The notes: generated from the sequence alone by a model not told the origin. 64,000 nt of DNA from Embleya scabrispora (GCF_002024165.1 NZ_MWQN01000003.1:868001-932000), one strand, 5' to 3'. Numbered from the stretch's first letter, positions 8,621 through 17,333 are shown. A program made the numbers and translations.

Positions 8621-9567
8621 CGCGCTCTCCCGTCGAATGTGTCGCGCAGCGCGCGGATCACCAGGTCGTGTGCGCGCCGTGCGTCGGTGAGGTCGGTGGC
8701 GAGCAGGCCGAAGAAGCCGTGGATGAGCCCGTCGAAGCGCACCACCTCGACCGGGGTGCCGGCCGCGCCCAGGGCCCGCGCGTACTCCTCGCCCTCGTCG
8801 CGGAGCACGTCGTATTCGGCGCCGAGCACCAGCGCCGGCGGCAGGCCGGAAAGGTCGTCGGCGCGCAGCGGCAGCAGGTACGGGTCGGTCAGGTCGGCGG
8901 CGTCGCGCGGGTACTGGGTGAAGAACCAGTCCATGCTCGCCTTGGACAGGAAGTAGCCGTCGGCGAAGTCCCGGTAGGAGGGCCGCCCGTCGTCGGGATG
9001 GCCGACCACGGGCGAGACCAGCACCTGGAGCGCGATCGGCGGGCCGGCCAGGTCCCGGCTCATCAGCGCGACCACCGCGGCCAGGTTGCCGCCGGCGCTC
9101 TCCCCGCCGACCGCGATCCGGTCGCCGTCCACGGATCGGCGCGCGCCGTCCTCGTGCAGCGCGCGGACCACGGCGTAGCAGTCCTCGGCGGCGGCCGGGT
9201 AGGGGTTCTCCGGGGCGAGCCGGTAGTCGACCGAGACCACCACCGTCTCGGCGCCGGCGCACACGGTGCGGCAGGCGTACTCGTTCTCGTCCAGACAGCC
9301 GATGGTCCAGCCGCCGCCGTGGAACCAGACGAGCGCGGGGAAGGGGCCGGCCCCCTCGGGGATGTAGATCCGGACCGGGATGTCGCCGCCGGGCCCGGGG
9401 ATCGTGGTGTCCTCGACGGCGCCGACCGCCGGCAGGTCGGCCGGCATGGTCCAGGTCTGCGCGAAGCCCTCACGCATGGCCTGTGCGTCCAGGGCGAGGG
9501 GGGCGGGGCCGGATTCGCCGATCCGAGTGCGCTCGATGATCTGCTGGGCTTCCGGATGCAAGGGCAC
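8617..9567 (-). CDS. HSL-family alpha/beta-hydrolase (esterase)
   Basis: A 316-residue cytosolic esterase of the hormone-sensitive-lipase type (alpha/beta-hydrolase 3). The oxyanion motif HGGGW, the nucleophile elbow GGESAGG with the serine, the Asp in GAEYDVLRDEG and the His in LIHGFFG are all present and correctly spaced, so it should be active. GTG at 9567 follows GGGAGG by a normal distance. It is the first gene of the transport operon, which suggests that the imported compound, or its precursor, is an ester. A 92-bp spacer separates it from the divergent amidohydrolase. Confidence 0.88.
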   Translation of the reverse strand: MPLHPEAQQIIERTRIGESGPAPLALDAQAMREGFAQTWTMPADLPAVGAVEDTTIPGPGGDIPVRIYIPEGAGPFPALVWFHGGGWTIGCLDENEYACRTVCAGAETVVVSVDYRLAPENPYPAAAEDCYAVVRALHEDGARRSVDGDRIAVGGESAGGNLAAVVALMSRDLAGPPIALQVLVSPVVGHPDDGRPSYRDFADGYFLSKASMDWFFTQYPRDAADLTDPYLLPLRADDLSGLPPALVLGAEYDVLRDEGEEYARALGAAGTPVEVVRFDGLIHGFFGLLATDLTDARRAHDLVIRALRDTFDGRAR

Positions 9568-9659
9568 CGTATGCCTCCCAATCGACTCGCAAATCGTATC
9601 TGATTGCGTGTACGGTATGGGCTCTCGCAGGGCCTGTCCAGATCCCAGGAGGAATTAAG
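9568..9659. promoter_or_regulatory. Divergent promoter region, esterase operon / amidohydrolase
   Basis: A 92-bp spacer from which the seven-gene transport operon (minus) and the amidohydrolase (plus) diverge. It is AT-richer than its surroundings near 9590-9615. GTATCTG at 9596-9602 repeats the heptamer found upstream of the first gene of the window. Imperfect symmetry is visible around it (CGCAAATC against GATTGCG at 9588-9608), a plausible regulator site. The ribosome binding site AGGAGGAA for the plus-strand gene lies at about 9648-9655. Exact promoter hexamers are not clear. Confidence 0.35.
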
Positions 9660-11090
9660 GTGCGCAACCGCGAATCGTGGAACGCCCGCCGCTCGGCCGC
9701 CCCCGCCGGCGACGCGCCCGCCGACCTGGTCCTGACCGGCGGACGGGTGCACGTCTTCGACGAGGGCGACCACCTCGCGCAGGCGATCGCGGTGCGGGCC
9801 GGTCGTATCGTCCGGGTCGGCCACGACGACGAGGTCGCCCCGCTGATCGGACCGGCCACCCGGGAGATCCCGCTGCGCGGGCGCGCGGTGTTGCCCGGCA
9901 TCAACGACTCGCACCTGCACGGGGTCTGGCTCGGCGCGATGTGGCCGCACCTGCTGATGGACGCGCTCACCGCCGGCGCATCCGACGCCCCGCCGCCGGC
10001 CGCGCCCGCGCTGCGCACCTCGGCCGACCGCCGGGCCGCCATCCTGCGCACCCGCGACCTGCTGGCCTCGCTCGGCGTCACCAGCTACACCGAACCCGGC
10101 CTGGGCCCGGGCGAGGACGGCGGCGAAACGGGCTGTTTCGGCTCCGCCGCGCTCGCCGACTACGCGCAACTGGCGGCCGAGGGCGAACTCGCCGCCCGGG
10201 TCACCGCGTTGCTCCTGTTCGGCGAGCTGGACGGCCCCGGCTCGGCCGACGCGTTCACCGTCGGACTGCGCGAGTTCGCCGCCCCCGCCGAGGTGCCGGG
10301 CTGGTTCCGGGTGGCCGGCGTGAAGATCTTCGCGGACGGCATCCCGCCGATGCGCAGCGCCTGGGTGTGCGAGCCCTACCCCGACGGTACGCACGGCGGC
10401 CTGCTGATCGACGGCGACTCGGCCGAGCAGCGGCTGCACCGGCTGACCGGGATGATCCGCGCGGCGCATGCCGCCGGGCACCAGATCGGCGTGCACTCCA
10501 CCGGCGACCGCACCTCTGCCGCCGTGGTCGCCGCCCTCGGCGCGGCGCAGGCCGACGACCCCCGGGCGGCCCGGCACTACCTCATCCACGGCGACCTGCT
10601 GCCGCCGGCCACGCTCGCCGAGATGGCCGCGGCCGGCATCGGCCTGAACACGCAGCCCGGCATCGCGGTGGCCACCCGACACCTGCTGCACGACACGCTC
10701 GGCGCGCACACCCTGGCCCGGATGTGTCCGACCCGCGACGCGCTCGACGCGGGCGTCGACGTCTGCCTCAGCTCGGACTCCCCCGTGCTGACCCCGGACT
10801 GGCGCCGCGGGGTGGTCGCGGCGGTGACCCGCGCCGGCGTCGACGGCTCGGTGTGCGGCGCCGACCAACGCCTCGCCGTGCGCGAGGCGTTGCGGGCGTA
10901 CACGGTCACCCCCGCCCGCCAGGACGGCGCCGAGTCGTGGAAGGGCTCGTTGGAACCGGGCAAGGTCGCCGACCTGTGCGTCCTCGCCGCCGATCCGCTG
11001 CGGGTCGAGGTCGAGGCGCTGCCGCAGGTCCCGGTCGAACTGACGGTGGTGGACGGGCGGGTGGTGTACGAGGCGGCGAGTCGGGGGTGA
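9660..11090 (+). CDS. YtcJ-type metal-dependent amidohydrolase
   Basis: A 476-residue amidohydrolase of the YtcJ/Amidohydro_3 group. Features seen: an N-terminal beta-strand cap (ADLVLTGGRVHVFDEG), the PGINDSHLHG metal-binding strand, a KIFADG strand, IGVHSTGDR with a His, a LSSDSPVL strand near the end of the barrel and the closing GSLEPGKVADLCVLAADPL typical of the superfamily. The GTG at 9660 is fixed by AGGAGG just upstream. Members hydrolyse amide or cyclic-amide bonds, often with poorly known substrates. It is divergent from the esterase-transporter operon and probably belongs to the same pathway. Confidence 0.88.
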   Translation: MRNRESWNARRSAAPAGDAPADLVLTGGRVHVFDEGDHLAQAIAVRAGRIVRVGHDDEVAPLIGPATREIPLRGRAVLPGINDSHLHGVWLGAMWPHLLMDALTAGASDAPPPAAPALRTSADRRAAILRTRDLLASLGVTSYTEPGLGPGEDGGETGCFGSAALADYAQLAAEGELAARVTALLLFGELDGPGSADAFTVGLREFAAPAEVPGWFRVAGVKIFADGIPPMRSAWVCEPYPDGTHGGLLIDGDSAEQRLHRLTGMIRAAHAAGHQIGVHSTGDRTSAAVVAALGAAQADDPRAARHYLIHGDLLPPATLAEMAAAGIGLNTQPGIAVATRHLLHDTLGAHTLARMCPTRDALDAGVDVCLSSDSPVLTPDWRRGVVAAVTRAGVDGSVCGADQRLAVREALRAYTVTPARQDGAESWKGSLEPGKVADLCVLAADPLRVEVEALPQVPVELTVVDGRVVYEAASRG

Positions 11091-11154
11091 GCGGCGGGCC
11101 GCGGCCTCGTGCGAAGATCACGGTGATCGAGAACGGCCACCGTGGAGGACGACG

Positions 11155-11712
11155 ATGTTCGCGATATCGCTGGGCGAGGGTGCCGAACTGCGCCCGCTGG
11201 AGCCTTGGCGGGCCGAGGAGTTCCTGGCTCACATGGATCGCGGCCGGGAGTTCGTCGGTCGGCACATCGGCCTGGCCGATGCCACCACCGACCTAGCCGG
11301 CGCGCGAGCGTGGCTCCAGTCGTACGCCGACAAGGCCGTCACGGACACCGGCCGGCTGTACGGCATCTGGCTGGACGGGCTCCTCGTCGGCGGCGTGCTC
11401 TTCCGGACCTTCGACGCGACCGCCGGCACCTGCGAGGCCGGTTGCTGGCTGGAGCCGGCCGCCGCCGGGCACGGGCTGGCCACGCGCGGATCCCGGGTGA
11501 TCATCGACTGGGCGATCCGCGAGCGCGGGATCCATCGGGTGGAGTGGCAGGTGTCCGACCTCAACACGCCGAGCATCAACGTGGCCAAACGACTCGGCAT
11601 GACCCGCGAGGGCGTGCTCCGGCAGAACTACCTCTACCGCGGCGAAAGGCAGAACACCGAGGTCTGGGCCGTACTCGCGCACGAATGGCTCGCCGCGAAC
11701 GCCCTCGCCTGA
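11155..11712 (+). CDS. GNAT acetyltransferase, RimJ/RimL type
   Basis: A 185-residue single-domain GNAT protein. The N-terminal ELRPLEPWRAEEFLAHMD and the ending RLGMTREGVLRQNYLYRGE are typical of the RimJ/RimL group, which acetylates N-termini or small amines. The acetyl-CoA loop region GHGLATRGSRVIIDWA is recognisable though not the classic RxxGxG/A. GGAGG lies 8 bases before the ATG. It is monocistronic: 64 bp from the amidohydrolase and followed by a terminator-like hairpin. Specific substrate unknown. Confidence 0.85.
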   Translation: MFAISLGEGAELRPLEPWRAEEFLAHMDRGREFVGRHIGLADATTDLAGARAWLQSYADKAVTDTGRLYGIWLDGLLVGGVLFRTFDATAGTCEAGCWLEPAAAGHGLATRGSRVIIDWAIRERGIHRVEWQVSDLNTPSINVAKRLGMTREGVLRQNYLYRGERQNTEVWAVLAHEWLAANALA

Positions 11713-11765
11713 ACCCGACGCCCGCACCCGGCACCCGGCACCCAGGACCCACCCGAACCCGCACC

Positions 11766-11801
11766 GGGTGCCCCGCGTCGCCGCGACCGACCGGGGCGCC
11801 C
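11766..11801. terminator. Hairpin between convergent genes
   Basis: GGGTGCCCCG at 11766-11775 pairs with CGGGGCGCCC at 11792-11801 (one G-T pair), leaving a 16-base loop. It lies 54 bases after the acetyltransferase stop and 32 bases after the stop of the converging membrane glycosyltransferase frame, so it could end transcription from both sides. There is no T run, as is common in high-GC actinobacteria. Confidence 0.45.
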
Positions 11802-11832
11802 GAACCGGCGGGCGCACCCGGCCCGTTCGGGC

Positions 11833-12648
11833 TCAACCGCCGGCCGTCACCTCCGCCGGGCCGTAGTACCCGTCGCCCGCGAACCGCACCCGCACCGGCT
11901 GCCCGACCACCCGGTCCGGAACCCGCAGCACCGCCTCGCCCCGCGCTCCCGTCAGTGCCCGCGCGACCTCCCCGTCGGCGCCGAGCAGGACCACGTCCAC
12001 CTCGAACAGCGGCGCCCCGCACGCGTCCCGCAGCACCACCGCCGCCGTGCCCGCGTCCCGTGCGGTCACCGCCAGGACGGGCTCCCGGTTCGCGCACAGC
12101 TCCCGGGTGAAGTCGCCGACCTCGAACAGTTCCGCCCCGCCGAACCCGCCGCCGAACCAACCGATCCCGCCGTTCCCGCGCACCACCGGCCGATAGTGGC
12201 CGCGGTCGCCGAGCACGGCGAGCAGCAGGTCCCGGTCCGCGTTGCCGACACCGAGCAGCAGGTACTGCGCGCCGGAGGCCCGCAACCGGCGGGTGAAGTC
12301 CGCGACGTCGTGGGGCTCGCCCAGATTGGTGATCCGCCGCTGTCCGTGCTCGCCCATGATCAGGTGCAGGAAGTCCGCCCGGGTGAAGTCCGTGAAGGCG
12401 ATCGTGCGGCCGTCGGGCACCCGGTCGAGCCCGGCGTAGGCGGCCGTGGGCAGGATCCGCCGGTCCCGGTCCGGATCCCGCATCAGCTCCACCGCCTCCC
12501 GCACATTCGCCCGATGCGCCCCGAAGCGGTCCCCCGTCCAGGTGTTGGTCGGCTGCGTCGCCCACCACATGGACACCGCCGTGGTCCCCACGAACACCGC
12601 CGCGAGCAGCCCCGCCACCACCCGCCGCAGTGCCATCGGCACCGCCAC
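11833..12648 (-). CDS. C-terminal part of membrane glycosyltransferase-like protein, displaced frame
   Basis: This frame holds the last helix (MALRRVVAGLLAAVFVGTTA) and about 230 further residues of soluble sequence, including FGAHRANVREAVELMRDP and a C-terminal beta domain. It reads as the continuation of the frame at 12483-14177 but is shifted by -1 at about 12650-12660, next to a run of five G (minus strand). Either it is a separate gene starting at the GTG at 12648 or the ATG at 12636, with poor ribosome binding sites, or a base was lost in a single gene, naturally or in sequencing. I favour one gene with a frameshift, because the hydrophobic helices carry on without a break across the junction. 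Confidence 0.6.
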   Translation of the reverse strand: MAVPMALRRVVAGLLAAVFVGTTAVSMWWATQPTNTWTGDRFGAHRANVREAVELMRDPDRDRRILPTAAYAGLDRVPDGRTIAFTDFTRADFLHLIMGEHGQRRITNLGEPHDVADFTRRLRASGAQYLLLGVGNADRDLLLAVLGDRGHYRPVVRGNGGIGWFGGGFGGAELFEVGDFTRELCANREPVLAVTARDAGTAAVVLRDACGAPLFEVDVVLLGADGEVARALTGARGEAVLRVPDRVVGQPVRVRFAGDGYYGPAEVTAGG

Positions 12649-14177
12649 CCGCCCCCGCGCACCCGGTCGGAGCGTTCCGCGAGCGCGGTCAGCACCACCG
12701 CCAGCCCCACACAACCCAGGGCCGGCACGATCATCTGGTAGCGCGCCCACCACGGCGCCGGCGACGCGATCCCCCACACGATCACCGGAAGCACCAGCCC
12801 CCACAGCAGGTCGAAGCGCCGCCGAACCCCAAACAACACCAGGCCTCCCACCAGGACCGGCAGCAGCAGGTAGATCCACTGCAACCCGAACCCGCCCGGC
12901 TGCTGGTCGTAGGTATAGGCGAACCGCTCCCGATCCAACAGCCACGAGTGCCACGTGGCCCGCACCTTCCCCTCCCCGATCACCAGCGGCGAGACGGTGG
13001 TCCGGATGATCAACTCGTCGACGGTGCCCCTGCCCGGGAAACCGAACATGCTGAACGGATAGAACGGGTTGCCGTAGCGAACCCAGGTGCGCAGATACCA
13101 GTAGCCGCCCAGCGCCGACATGAACAGGCCGAGCAGTGCCACATTGGACAGGGCCACCCGCACCAGTGCGGCGGCATCCGCGCGCGGCCCGGCGCCGCGA
13201 CCGCGCGGCGGCGCGGCCCGGCGCACGTCGGCGAGCACGTACCCGGTCCGCACCACCACCAGGACGCCGACCATCGCGGCGGTCAACAGGTTCGACGACT
13301 TGACCCCGACCGCCACCCCGAGCGCGATCCCGATCCACGACACCTGGCGGCGCAGCGCCCGCAGCGGGTCCACGCCGCGCGTGGTCGCCGCCGCCACCGT
13401 CGAGCGCAGGCCGAGCGTCAGGTGCAGCGCGGCGAGGGCGGTGGCCGTCGTACCGAAGTCGACGTAGGTGGTCGACGCCTGCACGAACACGGCCGGGACG
13501 GCGAGGATCCCGAGCCCGGCGAGCGTCGCGTGTGCGCGTCGGGCACCGGCGGTGCGGGCGATCCCGGCGGTGGCGACCGCGCCCAGGGCCAGGAAGGGCA
13601 GTCCGGACGCCCAGCCCAGGCGGGTGTCGCCGAGGAACGCGCCGGTGAAGCCGGTGAGCAGTTCCTGGCCCTGCGGATACACGTCGGCCCACAACACCTG
13701 TGGGGTGTGGCCGACATACCCCTGCTGGAGCCAGATCGCCGGCCCGGGCAGGTGGTACCACAGCCCGTCGTAGTCGAGCGGACCCAGGAACACGGCCAGC
13801 GCGCCCCGCCAGCAGTACTGCGCTCCCACCAGGACCGCCACCACCACGACCGCCGGATGCCGCCACGACCGCCGCGCCCGGGGGGCGAGCGCGCGGACCA
13901 GGTCCCGGCCCCGCCGGCGCTCCCCGTCGACACGGGCCCGCCGGGTCGCCGCGATCTCCGCCGCCGCGACCACGAGGGCGGCGACGAACAGGGGAAGCGC
14001 GTGCAACCGGCGCAGCAGGGCGCCGACCAGCAGGGTCAGTGCGGACAGTTGGGCCGTGGTCAGCAGCAGCCACAGCAGCACGACGTCCACCGCGCGGCGC
14101 ATCCCGCTCGCGCACGCCAGGTGCCCGCAGCCGGCGAGGGTGGCCACAAGGGCGATCACCAGGGCCGCGGCGTTCAC
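12483..14177 (-). CDS. Polytopic membrane glycosyltransferase-like protein (GT39/GT-C type), N-terminal frame
   Basis: A polytopic membrane protein with about ten hydrophobic helices. After the second or third helix comes FLGPLDYDGLWYHLPGPAIW, whose Asp and Tyr resemble the first periplasmic loop of GT-C glycosyltransferases that use polyprenyl-phosphate sugars. WADVYPQGQELL, the VGVKSSNLL helix and WYLRTWVRYGNPFYPF follow, typical of this group. The GTG at 14177 overlaps the GtrA stop (GTGA), so it is coupled to GtrA, a flippase-like partner. Meaningful sequence ends near residue 505; beyond about 12650 the frame turns into a Cys/Trp/Arg-rich tail while the true continuation is in another frame. 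Probable role: transfer of a sugar to an envelope component. Confidence 0.7.
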   Translation of the reverse strand: MNAAALVIALVATLAGCGHLACASGMRRAVDVVLLWLLLTTAQLSALTLLVGALLRRLHALPLFVAALVVAAAEIAATRRARVDGERRRGRDLVRALAPRARRSWRHPAVVVVAVLVGAQYCWRGALAVFLGPLDYDGLWYHLPGPAIWLQQGYVGHTPQVLWADVYPQGQELLTGFTGAFLGDTRLGWASGLPFLALGAVATAGIARTAGARRAHATLAGLGILAVPAVFVQASTTYVDFGTTATALAALHLTLGLRSTVAAATTRGVDPLRALRRQVSWIGIALGVAVGVKSSNLLTAAMVGVLVVVRTGYVLADVRRAAPPRGRGAGPRADAAALVRVALSNVALLGLFMSALGGYWYLRTWVRYGNPFYPFSMFGFPGRGTVDELIIRTTVSPLVIGEGKVRATWHSWLLDRERFAYTYDQQPGGFGLQWIYLLLPVLVGGLVLFGVRRRFDLLWGLVLPVIVWGIASPAPWWARYQMIVPALGCVGLAVVLTALAERSDRVRGGGWRCRWHCGGWWRGCSRRCSWGPRRCPCGGRRSRPTPGRGTASGRIGRMCGRRWS

Positions 14178-14674
14178 CGCAGGCCCGGGGCCGCGTCGCG
14201 ACGGACGTCCGCCGGGGCGGAAGCGGTATCGGTCGCCGCGCGGAAGACCCAGGTGCGGTAGCCCCAGAAGCGGAACCCCGTGGCCAGGCCCATCCCGATC
14301 ACGTTGCCGGAGAGGTTGTCCGCGAGCAGGCTGTCGAAGCCCAGGACGTGCCGCGACACCCACAGGCAGCCGACCTGGATGACCAGACCGCCCAGGCTCC
14401 AGCCGATGAACAGCAGCAGTTGCCGACCCGGGTCGTGCGCGGCGCCCGACGTGGTGCGCTCGCGGTAGGTCCACCGCCGGTTGCCCAGGTAGGCGACCAT
14501 CGTGGCGACACTCAGCGAGATCACCTTCGCCGGCAGGGCGGAGACGTCCAGGAAGGCGCGCAGGACATTGAACAGGACGACGTCGACGCCGTAGCCGGCC
14601 CCGCCCACCACCGCGAACCGCGATATCTCGGGGAGGAATCCGCGCAGGTGCTTCGGTGGTGCGGGGAGGATCAT
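14174..14674 (-). CDS. GtrA-family membrane protein
   Basis: A 166-residue protein with four hydrophobic helices. FAVVGGAGYGVDVVLFNVL near the N-terminus is the GtrA signature, followed by LGNRRWTYRE, another hallmark, and a mirrored second half ending GFRFWGYRTWVF. GtrA proteins are thought to move polyprenyl-phosphate-linked sugars across the membrane. The ATG at 14674 is taken because it starts a normal GtrA N-terminus (MILPAPPKHLRGFLPEISRF); upstream codons do not fit. It is coupled by a GTGA overlap to the glycosyltransferase-like gene, a usual pairing. Confidence 0.88.
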   Translation of the reverse strand: MILPAPPKHLRGFLPEISRFAVVGGAGYGVDVVLFNVLRAFLDVSALPAKVISLSVATMVAYLGNRRWTYRERTTSGAAHDPGRQLLLFIGWSLGGLVIQVGCLWVSRHVLGFDSLLADNLSGNVIGMGLATGFRFWGYRTWVFRAATDTASAPADVRRDAAPGLR

Positions 14675-14918
14675 GAGCGGTCTCGTCAACCTCGGGAAGT
14701 CGGATGCGGGCGCGTCGGTCGCGGACCGAGGCGTCTTCGGATGTCGCCGGCCGGTTCGGCGGTACGGACGGCCGCCGACGCCGATCGCGAGGGCGGCACG
14801 CCGTTTCGGGCAGCGCGGGACCCACCCCCGGCATCGGGTCGGCGCCGGAGGCAACGCGGTGGGCCGTATGGGGAGTTCGGTGGTCAGGACGCGGGTCGGG
14901 GACGACCGGCGTGCGGCG

Positions 14919-15803
14919 TCAGCGGGCGTCCCAGCGCGGCGAGGCGGCGATCACCTTCAGCTCTTCCAGCTCCAACCCCGGTGCTCCCGTGGCGAATTCG
15001 CCGTAGGTCGTGGTGGACTTGGCGGCCGGCGCGTCCACCTCGAACCGGATGCGCAGGCCGTGCGGCCGGTAGGCGGTCAGGCTCAGGGGCACGACCCGTC
15101 CGTCCACGTTCCGCTTGAGTTCGACCACGGCCGGATTCCCGTCGGGAAGGGTCACCTCTGCGCAGGTCCACTCCAGTGGGCCGGTCGGGCAACGCTGCCC
15201 CTCGCCGGGGGGAGCCGGGTCGACTCCGACGGTCAACAGGTGCCGGCCACCCCCGGCCTGCACGACGAACTCGCCGCTGCGCGAGTCCCCGTCGCGGGAG
15301 ATCACCTGAATCTTCCCGGGCAAGAGCGCCGGCACCAGGCCCAGCACCTGCTCCGCGGCCGTCGGCTCGGCGGCGATCACGGGTGCCCAGACCGGGCTGC
15401 GGGCGATGTCGGTGATCTGCTGGATGCTCATGGTCGGCGCGCCCACCGCCTCTCCGGCGTCGTCGTACGCGCCGGAGACCCGGACCCCGACCATCGCCCC
15501 GTCGGCCCGAGTGTGCACGACGCTCCACTCCGCGTCCGAACTCCCGGGCTCCTTCGTGGCCTTGCGTGCGGTCAATGCGCCGCCCCCGGGCTGGAGCACC
15601 CGAACGCACTCGTTGTCCGGGCGAACTCCCGTGCAGTAGGCATAACTTCCCAACTCGTTACGGCTGCCGGGCACCGGTCGGGAGATCGACACGATCAGCG
15701 ACGACTTGCCCGCGGCCGTGGCATACGTCCCGGAGACCTCAGCCTCGGTCCGGAGCACCTTGGGCACGTCGGCCTCGAAACGGCTTTCCGCGTCGGTCAG
15801 CAC
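14919..15803 (-). CDS. Extracytoplasmic part of sigma-factor-linked membrane protein, displaced frame
   Basis: About 294 residues without recognised domains, starting at a possible GTG at 15803. It contains YCTGVRPDNECV, RCPTGPLEWTC and many beta-type stretches, suggesting an extracellular, disulfide-bearing domain. On its own it has no signal peptide or helix. The preceding frame (15797-16189) ends in a cytosolic segment plus one membrane helix, and the two overlap by seven bases (GTGCTGA) at a G run. The simplest reading is one membrane protein, helix then outer domain, split by a -1 frameshift. An independent gene is less likely since the GGGAGG is too close to the GTG. Confidence 0.6.
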   Translation of the reverse strand: MLTDAESRFEADVPKVLRTEAEVSGTYATAAGKSSLIVSISRPVPGSRNELGSYAYCTGVRPDNECVRVLQPGGGALTARKATKEPGSSDAEWSVVHTRADGAMVGVRVSGAYDDAGEAVGAPTMSIQQITDIARSPVWAPVIAAEPTAAEQVLGLVPALLPGKIQVISRDGDSRSGEFVVQAGGGRHLLTVGVDPAPPGEGQRCPTGPLEWTCAEVTLPDGNPAVVELKRNVDGRVVPLSLTAYRPHGLRIRFEVDAPAAKSTTTYGEFATGAPGLELEELKVIAASPRWDAR

Positions 15804-16189
15804 CCCTCCCGGGGCAGCGCCTCCATCAGGTACGGCACCAGTTCCCGGCGCACGTCGGCTGCCGAGGTGAACCGGGTCCGGTCGGCCGAATCCGACGACG
15901 AACGCCCGAACCCGCCGTACGTCGCGGCCCATCCCCCGATGCTCGCCGCCACCAGCACGACCGCCAGTGCCGACCGACGCAGGGTGCGAGCCCGCCGGCG
16001 CTGCCGGCCCCGGGCGAGCGACCGGGCCACCAGATCGGAACTGGGCACGGGGAAACCCTCGACGGCGGAGCTCAGCGCTGCGGGCAGGTCGCGCTCGTAC
16101 CGCTCGAAGTCCTCGTCGGTGATCACGGCCACCATGTCCTTTCGATCGCGATCGCCGGGAATGGGGGAAGCGTTCGGCTCGGTCAGCAT
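15797..16189 (-). CDS. N-terminal part of membrane partner of SigE-type sigma factor
   Basis: A 130-residue frame with a soluble N-terminal part (ITDEDFERYERDLPAALSSA, about residues 23-42), a basic stop-transfer stretch (ARGRQRRRARTLRRS) and one membrane helix (ALAVVLVAASIGGWAATYGG). The ATG at 16189 overlaps the sigma-factor stop (ATGCTGA), so the two are coupled and it is likely an anti-sigma or sensor partner. No zinc-binding anti-sigma motif is visible. The reading frame stops soon after the helix, at 15797, where the homologous continuation shifts to another frame. Confidence 0.65.
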   Translation of the reverse strand: MLTEPNASPIPGDRDRKDMVAVITDEDFERYERDLPAALSSAVEGFPVPSSDLVARSLARGRQRRRARTLRRSALAVVLVAASIGGWAATYGGFGRSSSDSADRTRFTSAADVRRELVPYLMEALPREGC

Positions 16190-16692
16190 GTCGTCGCCAG
16201 ATCCCGCAGTTCGTTCCCGAGCAGCGCCCGCAGGCGAGTCAGCGCCCGTTTGGCGCGGACCGGAACATTGCCGGGCGCGATGCGCAGGATGTCGGCGGTG
16301 TCCTTGATCGAGTAATCCTCCCAGTAGCGCAGCACCAGCACCGCCCGATCGTTTGGGGACAGCCGGTCCAGGCCCTCCAGGAGGGTCAGCCGCAATTCGA
16401 TGTCGGCCCCGTCGGGTGACTGTCGGTCCGGCACGTCGCCGGCGGGCCGCTCCGACCAGCGCCGGAGGCGGCGGGCGGACAGGTACGTCCGGACCAGCGT
16501 GGTGTGCGCGTAGGCCATGGGCGCCTCCATGACCCGCACCCGACGCCACACCGGGAACAACTTTCCGAAGGTCTCCTGGACCAGGTCCTCGGCGAGATGC
16601 CAGTCTCCGGTGAGCAGGCACGCGGTACGCAGCAGTTGTCCACTGCGTGCGTGCGCGAACTCCTCGAAATCCGCAGCCATGCTTCTCGACAT
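16183..16692 (-). CDS. ECF sigma factor, SigE family
   Basis: A 169-residue extracytoplasmic-function sigma factor. Region 2 is FEEFAHARSGQLLRTACLLTGDWHLAEDLVQETFGKLF, the hallmark of the actinobacterial SigE family, and region 4 is LDRLSPNDRAVLVLRYWEDYSIKDTADIL followed by a helix ending KRALTRLRALL. ATG at 16692 has GGAGG four bases upstream; an internal ATG at 16680 (MAADFEEF) is an alternative. It is followed by a coupled membrane protein gene, a normal arrangement for signal-controlled sigma factors. A 174-bp gap upstream probably holds its promoter, which may be self-recognised. Confidence 0.92.
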   Translation of the reverse strand: MSRSMAADFEEFAHARSGQLLRTACLLTGDWHLAEDLVQETFGKLFPVWRRVRVMEAPMAYAHTTLVRTYLSARRLRRWSERPAGDVPDRQSPDGADIELRLTLLEGLDRLSPNDRAVLVLRYWEDYSIKDTADILRIAPGNVPVRAKRALTRLRALLGNELRDLATTC

Positions 16693-16866
16693 GGAGCCTC
16701 CGTACTTTGGCGTCGCACGAGTAACGCCACGACCCGCGGGTTACATGACACCCTCACCGAAGATTTTTTCGACAGGTGTCCGCCGCGGCTCCAGGGGGCT
16801 GGGATCCACCCCTCGCGGGAACGCCGAGGAGAGGCAACACCTCGGATCAACCGGGATGTACGGTGA

Positions 16867-17109
16867 TCATCCGGGCTCCGATCGATGCAGGGCGTAGCGC
16901 AGTGCGTGGACCAGCGCGCCCGCGTCGACGGACGGGTCCAGTTGCCCGAGCGGCGCGAGGTGGTCGGCGGCGAACGGATCGGGGGCGGGCCCGGGGGCGG
17001 CGACGGGTTCCGGGGCCGGCACGGCCTGCGGATCCAGGCGGGCCAGCGTGTCCTCGATGGCGTCGATGAGGCTGCTGAGCGCCTCGTCCAGCGGTGCCGG
17101 TGCGGTCAT
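16867..17109 (-). CDS. Small hypothetical protein
   Basis: An 80-residue frame with strong third-position GC bias. It has a helical start (LDEALSSLIDAIEDTLARLD), a Pro/Ala-rich linker (about 28-45) and a helical end (VDAGALVHALRYALHRSE). No family is recognised and the ribosome binding site is weak. It lies upstream of the sigma-factor gene on the same strand, 174 bp away, so co-transcription is possible but unproven. Confidence 0.5.
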   Translation of the reverse strand: MTAPAPLDEALSSLIDAIEDTLARLDPQAVPAPEPVAAPGPAPDPFAADHLAPLGQLDPSVDAGALVHALRYALHRSEPG

Positions 17110-17333
17110 GGACGGTTAACGAGTGCCCGGTTCGCCCGAAACGGTGTACCGCCCGGAGCCATCCGATCGACTGCTTTCCCGTCACTCCCACGGTGCCGCT
17201 CCCCGGGCGGACCCCGCCGGCCCCTGCGAGCCCCTGCCGGGCGCGGCGGGTTTATCGGGCCCGGTTGCCGGGGGACTCGTACCGGGCGTCGGTGGCGCTT
17301 CCGCCACCGGCCTTTGCCGTTCAGGAGGTTGTC

